In this document: positions 57,713 to 64,000 of the stretch, piece after piece
Layout of the letters: every line of letters begins with the position of its first letter
Position numbering within the stretch: position 1 is the stretch's first letter
From: Gambelia wislizenii
Lineage: Eukaryota > Chordata > Lepidosauria > Squamata > Crotaphytidae
Assembly: GCA_030847615.1 (NCBI GenBank)
Contig: JAUMIR010000001.1
Coordinates: forward strand, 30,317,501-30,381,500
DNA length: 64,000 bases
Direction of reading: 5' to 3'
The notes under the pieces: model-generated
Told to the model about the DNA's origin: nothing
Seen by the model: only the letters and a program-made list of their open reading frames with translations
The model's database searches: none
Made by a program: the position numbers and the translations under genes

Positions 57713-59002
57713 TCTCCATGAGCCCTAACCCTACTTGCCCATGTCTTTAATGCCTTTGTAAACAAAGCCTTCATTGTAATTGACCTGAGGCTATGGAATA
57801 TCTTCTCTGCTGAGCTCTAGAGCTGTTCTCCCCCTCTTCTTTTAATAGAGGATATAAAACCCACCTATGTTGGAAGATTTTTGGCTCTTACCTTATTTTA
57901 CAAATAATAGACAGATTGGATGATACACAACCAGTGCCCTTCTATTGATGGACACCAGAAAAAGGAAGGTTGAGTTTTGGTGATTTCCTTTCTGACACCC
58001 CCACACTACCCTCCTCCCACCAGCATATTTAGGGTGGAATGGGGAGGTGCAGTAGAAGGAATAGTCACCCAAATTGTCAATCTCCCACTTTTCTCAGCAG
58101 GAGAACATCAACAGAATGCCACCCATCTCTTTGTTGTTTTAATGTTTTGGTTCAAGTTACTTTAATAAATTTAATATGGTACATTTCCCTTCCACTCCAG
58201 AAAGGAAGAATAAAAAACAAGCTATCACAACTACTTGTTTGAGAATCATTTAATTATATAAAAATTATGTAGTTAGGTATATACAGTAATTTCACTACAC
58301 ACAGTTGTATGTATTTCTGTGTATGATACCATTCTCACTGTTCAGCACTGAAATTTATTTCATGGGAATGTTCAAATGAGCTGCTGTGTCCTAGAGTAAT
58401 AGATACCTTTCACTGGTGTGGAGAGGTAACATTGGTCTGAATAAGTCTCAGACTATGTTCTGAGAACATATAAGAAATACCACAGTTTGAACATTCCTGG
58501 AGTAAATGCCTCTTTATCCCACAGTTTTCCTGAACAGCATGTGAACTCCCTGTGGTAACAAAAGCCATCTACCACACAGTAAGCATTTTGTGAGAATATG
58601 AACAAAGGTTATAATCTTTATAGCCTCTTCCCTAGTTGCTAGCCTGTAAAGGAAATAGGGTTGTCACTAGCCCTGCTGTTAGCAGCTTGAGACAATAAAG
58701 AAGTGGAATAGGACTCAGAGGCCTTTGATCTTCTCAGTGAGTGATCAGAGAGAAGAAAACTCAGGGCCTGGAGACTGCTTTCCTTAATTACTTTAGCAGG
58801 CCCTTGTAAAGTGTATGTTGTGTCTCTGTAGCAGGCTATAGAAAAATCCACCCACCCAGGTGTGATATAGATGTAATCACAATGTAAATGTTAGAGTAGG
58901 TCACTGTGTATAACATTTATAGACAATCTTGGTAGTCTTCTAGAATTAGTGAGAAAACAGAGACAGAACAACACCTTGAGGCTTTGACTAGTCTACCATG
59001 AG
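57713..59002. other. Intergenic, nothing recognised
   Basis: AT-rich sequence without coding motif or repeat signature. Confidence 0.35.
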
Positions 59003-59230
59003 TAGGCAGTGTGATGTGATTTGAACATTGGACTACAACTCTGGAGACCAGGGTTTGAATCCCTGCTCAGCCATGGAAGCACTCTGGGTGTCCTTGGACA
59101 AGTCAAACTCTCAGCCCCAGAGGAAGGCAAAGGCAAACCCAACAGAACAAATCTTACCAAGAATCCTTACTGTGATAGGATTGCCTTAGGGTCGCCATAG
59201 TGAGAAACAACTTGACACAACAACAACAAA
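59003..59230 (+). mobile_element. tRNA-derived SINE (type A), complete
   Basis: Head gtaggcagtgtgatgtgatt, B-box-like gggtttgaatccctgctc, then caaatcttaccaagaatcct, ttagggtcgccatagtgaga and a CAACAACAA tail. This is the common reptilian SINE with a three-base A-rich tail repeat. Confidence 0.82.
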
Positions 59231-59315
59231 TAGCAATATCTATAAATAACAATATAAATTATTATAAGTAAAGGTATAGGAAAATATGTGTCTTGAAAAA
59301 TATCTTTGGTATTTT

Positions 59316-59395
59316 AGGCTGGATGGCCATCTGTTGGAAGTGATTTCCACTAGATGGCCCATGTGGTCTCTTCCAACTCTATGATTCTATAACAT
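59316..59395 (+). mobile_element. CR1 3' terminus, very short
   Basis: About 80 bp: ggctggatggccatctgttg followed by tggtctcttccaactctatg and a TCTAT-type tail. Confidence 0.65.
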
Positions 59396-59945
59396 AATTT
59401 TTCACCCAGTTAAATGGTTTGTGGTGTATGAGAGCCCATACCATGATATCTAATTACTCTTTTAGATAATAGAGGACTTTCCCAAAGCAGAAGATATAGT
59501 GATTCTGCAGCAGGTATCAACTTGCCAGTTTTGAGTTCCAGTTCTGCCCTATATGAAAACCCTTACTAGGTAAAATTAAAGTGTATGGATTATGGACCAA
59601 AGAAACTGAGAATTCAGAGAACTGAGGATTTTAATCAAAGGACATCTGGTAAATTACTTATCAGCATAACTGAAAGGAAATGAACATACCATTATTACTG
59701 TACTTTTTTGAGGGTTTGTGGTTTACTTCCCCAAAGGAGCTACATTAATTAATCCCTGCCAGAAGCTAGAGCCAAACTTTATGCCCCCCACACTCCAAGA
59801 CCTAAACTATCTTGTTTAGAAGATACATCAATGGTTCTTCTAACTCCTTATCTGTTTCCTGAAAAGAATAGACTTGTTAGGTAATAGATCTGAGGGTTTC
59901 CTACAGTGCAGCAAAAACAACAAAGTTTTGTCTCACCTCAAAGGA

Positions 59946-60356
59946 CATTTTCAGATGGGGCCAAATACCCCATTCCTGCCCCGCCACCTCCATTCTCCTT
60001 CCTGCCACAGAATAGAAGAAAAATGTTCCCACACTTAACTTCATTCCACAGCAGGAACGGAATTACAAGTAGGGGTGGGGAGAAGGTGCCACTTACCTGG
60101 AGGTCCCAATCATGGCCAGAAGTGCTGGGAACAGACCTCCTTCCCTGCGGCAGTCATCTTGGAACAGGAACGGGGCTCTTGTTTGCACACCTCTAATTCT
60201 GTGACAGACATGGAATGGGTGGCCTGTTCACGATGTTTCATCATGAATAGAATATTCTGGGAGCAGGATGGAACAGATTGATGTCATCTGAAAGGGAGAC
60301 CCTTTCTCCACCCTGTTCCGTGCCTGCCACGGAATATGACCCCATCTGAAAATCTC
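59946..60356. mobile_element. Palindromic MITE (about 410 bp)
   Basis: Terminal arms cattttcagatggggccaaa and tatgaccccatctgaaaatc are near-perfect complements. Flanks caaagga and ccaaaga may be a short target duplication. Internal landmarks tgccacagaata and ctgccacggaata add further inverted symmetry. No coding. Confidence 0.65.
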
Positions 60357-61391
60357 CAAAGATTAACCAGTTTTATTTTGGTTAAAACCTAGACTGAATT
60401 GCTTTTCAGACCCATATAGATTAGGTCTTCACTAGATACATCTAATGTACGTATCTCTAAGGTACCATAGAGTCTTTTTTTAAAATCACTTGGGTTTGTT
60501 TGAGGCCACTAAAGGCAAATTGCATGAGGTCTTCCAAGACTTAAGTCCTGATCATTCTTACCATATATTCTCCCGTTCAGCTCAGATACTTCATTTGTTA
60601 AAGAACTGTAAGGTTTTCAGGCATGCTAGCTTTTTTGTCTAAAATCCACATAAGGTTGGCCCAAGACATTTTACTGGAGTGGAACTGTTAGTGTGTGTGT
60701 GTGAGAGAGAGAATGGATAAAAACAATCCCACAAGCACTTCTCTTAAACCCCGCCAGTAAAAATACAATACCACCAAAATAACACAATCTATTGCCCTTT
60801 TGTGACATTTAAAATCTGTTGCCGGGGTGGCTGCTTAATTCTGCTTAATGCATTAGTCCTCATAGATGTAATATAAATCTCCCCTGCCAAATATTTTTCC
60901 CCATCATAGTTCTAGAAGTCAAACAAGGACTGAGGGCTGCTTCTTATCCCCACCTTTGCCAGCCAGTGAGAGGGCCCCCTTCTGTCCTACTGCTATGGCA
61001 TCAAATGTGGGGACCTTCTAGATGTCCTTGTGGTTCCTGTGTAAGATGTTTCTCATCTAATCCTAGTACTGGATACCACCATCCTTGAATAACTGCTGCC
61101 GTTACAGATATTGTGTATCTGAACTCAAGCTTTGCAATAATCCTTATGGAGCCTTGGTGGCACAGTGGTTAAATGCTGGTACTGCAGCCACAACATTGTG
61201 AGTTCAATCCCAAGGGATCCAAGGTTCAACTCAGCCTTCCATCCTTTCATATGTCGGTAAAATTAGTACCTGGCTTGTGGGATTTTTAGCTAAAACACAT
61301 TGTAAACTACTTAGAGAGCGCCTAGTGTGCTATAAAGCGGTATAGGTATATAAGTGCTATTGCTAAACAATTTGTAAGCTGCTCCGAGAGC

Positions 61392-62520
61392 GATGTGAAG
61401 TCGAAGGCTTTCATGGCCAGCATCCATAGGTTTTCCGTGTTTTTCTTTCCAAGCTGTAAGGCCATGTTCTGGAAGAGTTTATGTCTGATGTTTCGACTGC
61501 ATCTGTGGCTGGCATCTTCAGAGAATGGTTGGGTAGGAGAGTGTGTGGAGTTTATATACTGTGAGCCCCTGTTGGAGAGGATATGTAAATTTGTGTATTT
61601 GAATGGCTAGTTTCTGGGTGGAGATATGAAAGGAGGATATGTGTCTGTTTGGCTAATGGTCCATTGTCTGCTGGAAATGTTTCCCTAATCTGTCTGTGAC
61701 TCCTTTGATGTATGGTAAAAATACCTTCCCTTTGGGTGGCTGTTTTTCTTAATTCCTGTGGTTTTTTCTGGGTCTGGATGTTCCAGATCAGGAAACGGAT
61801 GAGGAAACACAACCTCCAAACGATCGACAGACCAACCAAGAAAATCCAATAAATGCTACGCTCAGCAGAGGAAAAAAGAGACCCTCTCACAGCTGCAGGA
61901 GTTTATCGCATACCATGCAGCTGTGGACAAGTTTACATAGGGCCCAGTAAACACAGTGTGCAAACACAAATCAAGGAACATGAGAAACACTGCAGACTGG
62001 ACCAGCCAGAGAAATCAGCAGTAGCAGAACATGTTATAAACCAACCCAGACACAAAATGTTCTTTACAAACACAGAAATTCTGGACCAGGCCAATAACTA
62101 TCATGTCAGAATGCACAGAGAAGCTATTGAAATCCACAAACACCTGGACAACTTCAACAGGAAAGAAGAAACCCTAAAAGTACACAAAATTTGGCTACCA
62201 GTCTTGAAAAACACTAAAATCAAAACTCAACACATGCAAATGAACTCCACCCAGGGACAGGGGATTTCTAGCTGACAATGGACCATTAGCCAAACAGACA
62301 CTAATCCTCCTTGCATATTTCCACCCAGAAACTAGCCATTCAAATACACAAATTTACATATCCTCTCCAACAGGGGGCTCAAAGTATACATACCCCCCCA
62401 CACTCCTACCCAACCATTCTCTGAAGATGCCAGCCACAGATGCAGGCGAAATGTCAAAAATAAACTTTTCTAGAACACGGCCTCACAGCCTGGAAAAAAA
62501 AACCCCACAGAAAACCTATG
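61392..62520 (+). mobile_element. Penelope-like element inserted in a SINE
   Basis: The left arm (61392 to about 61790) is the inverse of parts of the right arm (about 61800-62520). Near-identical flanks ctccgagagc (61382-61391) and ctctgagagc (62521-62530) are a 10-bp target duplication, and the host SINE resumes exactly after it. The + strand codes GVYRIPCSCGQVYIG near 61890 and a downstream KEHEKHCRLDQPEKSAVAEH segment. Confidence 0.88.
61796..62275 (+). pseudogene. Penelope GIY-YIG endonuclease domain, partial
   Basis: The open stretch 61853-62275 (140 codons) carries the GIY-YIG core GVYRIPCSCGQVYIG followed by the SAVAEHVINQPRH helix region and a basic C-terminus. The reverse-transcriptase domain is missing because of 5' truncation and the inverted left arm, so it cannot act alone in retrotransposition. 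It is the longest uninterrupted Penelope frame in the window. Confidence 0.8.
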
Positions 62521-62605
62521 CTCTGAGAGCTTTTGTGGCTGAAGAGCGGGATATAAATACTCTAAAATAAATAAATAAATAAATAAATAAAAATAAAATA
62601 GTGTT

Positions 62606-62815
62606 CTCAGTGTGGACTCTGGAAATCAGGGCTTGAATCCCTACTCACCCATGGAAACCCACTGTGTGACCTTGGGCAAGTCACTCACTCAGATTCAGAG
62701 AAAGGGAATGGCAAATGTCTTCTGAATAAGTCTTACCAAGAAAACTCCATGATGGGGTGGCCATAGGGTGGCCATAAGTAGAAAATGACTTGAAGACACA
62801 CAACAACAACAAAAT
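62606..62815 (+). mobile_element. tRNA-derived SINE (type A)
   Basis: gtgtggactctggaaatcag, B-box-like gcttgaatccctactc, gtgaccttgggcaagtcact and an acacaacaacaac tail; immediately follows the tail of the type B SINE. Confidence 0.8.
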
Positions 62816-63105
62816 GTTCTCAGAGGAACAACTATATAATGGAAAAATTAATTTGTTAAACAGAAGTTCAACATAAAGTCAACAATTACTTATTTAAAAC
62901 ATCTAAAACTTAACTAACTCTAACTCATGTATTTCATTCATATTCCTAATTTCAACATTCATATCTCTCACCCTCTCCCTGGCTCTAACATCCACCTGGG
63001 CTTTTAAAAATCCCTTCAGCCATTCAGCCAATCACCAGTCCCTAGCAAATTCCATATTCTCACTAGTGGCAGCATTAGGGGAGTGCAGAGAGGCCAAACA
63101 GCACC

Positions 63106-63432
63106 ATAGAATCATAGAATCTTAGAAGAGACCACGAGGGCCATCACCACAAGGGCCATCTAGTCCAACCCCCTGCTATACAGGAATACACAATCAAATC
63201 ATTCCTGACAGATGGCCATCCAGCCTCTGTTTAAAGACTTCCAAAGAAGGAGACTCCACCACACTCCGAGGCAGCACATCCCACTTCCAAACAGCTCTTA
63301 CTGTCAGGACATTCTCCCTAATATTTAGGTGGAATCTATTTTCCTGTAGTTTGAGTCCATTATTCCATGTCCTAGTATCTGGGGTTGCAGAAAACAAGTT
63401 TGCTCCATCTTCAGTATAACATCCCTTTACCA
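63106..63432 (-). mobile_element. CR1 3' end
   Basis: Begins tagaatcatagaatcttaga and codes, on the minus strand, GLKLQENRFHLNIRENVLTV. A small internal duplication of gggccatc with a few neighbouring bases lies at 63138-63160. Confidence 0.82.
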
Positions 63433-64000
63433 TTGGAGAGAGGGGTGACACTGGCCTTAGTAATGCCACAGTTCTCCCTCACTCCCCACAGATCACTTAC
63501 CTTATTACATTTACATGACATACATACCCATCCTTTACCTTAAATTCTTCTTAATAAACACAACATTTTTTTCATAAGTCTAGATTCTAGAACATCCTAA
63601 GAACATGATGAGAACTTTCTTTTGTTCTGTTTGGCAGAGACATAATTGCTTTGTGATAGATCTAAGTCTAACTTCCAAGAGCTGGAATAGACACCATGTT
63701 GAAATACACTAAGTAGGTATATCAGTCTTACTTTCCAAATAATTAAATATCCCTGCTACTTCTATTTTTTTCTCATGGGGCCAACAAACGCCACTAAACT
63801 GGGATGATTGTAGTTTGAGAGGATGTGAATCTGAGTTTGGCATAAGGTGATAGGTAGATGCAAAGATATAGCCACTGCTGGAGTAGGATGGAGGAAATGA
63901 GGGCATGGACCCCCCTCAATAAGAACTCTGAGCCGTCAAATTAAATTTTCCTTCAGTCCTCTAATTTGTAAAATTGCAGAGGGGGAGACCTTGATAATCA
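63433..64000. other. Intergenic, nothing recognised
   Basis: No exon or transposon signature visible to the end of the window. Confidence 0.35.

Larger units (their letters stand above)
61146..62605 (+). mobile_element. tRNA-derived SINE (type B variant), split by a Penelope element
   Basis: Head gagccttggtggcacagtgg at 61147, body with tatataagtgctattgctaa, interrupted at 61391 and resumed at 62521 with gcttttgtggctgaagagcg and an (AAAT)n tail to 62600. The middle has a segment resembling the BovB-related tail of Sauria-type SINEs, absent from the 55.5 kb copy. Confidence 0.78.

Overview
The window is vertebrate nuclear DNA, most likely from a squamate reptile (a lizard rather than a bird or mammal). 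The coding signal comes in short exons with GT/AG borders. The rest is a dense layering of CR1 and BovB LINEs, Penelope-like elements, DIRS tyrosine-recombinase retrotransposons, tRNA-derived SINEs and pogo/Tigger-like and hAT-like MITEs, a mixture typical of squamates. Species cannot be read from the sequence. No rRNA gene, functional tRNA gene, CRISPR array or bacterial operon is present.

Two host genes are supported, both on the + strand. The first is the 3' end of a gene that enters from the left: three phase-compatible exons (22944-23068, 30904-30961, 32653-32742), a stop codon and a poly(A) signal near 33663. Its 90-residue tail is basic and serine-rich with repeated R-R-S and K-R-x-x-S motifs; I could not identify the protein. 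The second is complete: a SOUL/HEBP-type heme-binding protein of 244 residues in five coding exons (46370-46517, 47706-47791, 51008-51149, 51281-51464, 51798-51972), with a poly(A) signal at 53006. A CpG island at about 37610-38170, with a CRE palindrome and GC boxes, is its likely promoter and probably holds a 5' UTR exon ending at 37790.

Layout. 1-10100: MITE remnants, simple repeats and a tiny Penelope hairpin with a 12-bp target duplication. 10130-13490: a BovB LINE interrupted by a head-to-head Penelope element and by a Tigger-like MITE. 14490-16760: a minus-strand CR1 split by a block made of a DIRS gag/RT fragment and a plus-strand CR1. 17500-22350: LINE, SINE and MITE remnants. 23546-29835: a nearly full-length but decayed DIRS element with inverted terminal repeats and an internal complementary region, lying in the intron between the first two visible exons of gene 1. 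31545-32185 and 56955-57500: two copies of a non-LTR 3' end coding a C2H2-like zinc finger. 35606-36326: a large MITE. 37005-37440: a SINE split by a palindromic MITE. 38174-40710: about 13 tandem copies of a roughly 110-180 bp unit with TAA runs, starting at the edge of the CpG island. 40893-46350: CR1, BovB, two adjacent Tigger-like MITEs and a SINE. 48617-50420: CR1 and a GC-rich minisatellite inside a SOUL-gene intron. 53100-64000: gene-free, with SINEs, a BovB 3' end, a palindromic MITE and a Penelope copy with flanking duplications inside a SINE.

The two genes appear to be independent neighbours in the same orientation about 4 kb apart. The mobile elements are mostly dead, and their nesting gives a relative order of insertion. 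All features were read by eye, so repeat borders are approximate and family names rest on recognised motifs, not on a database search.
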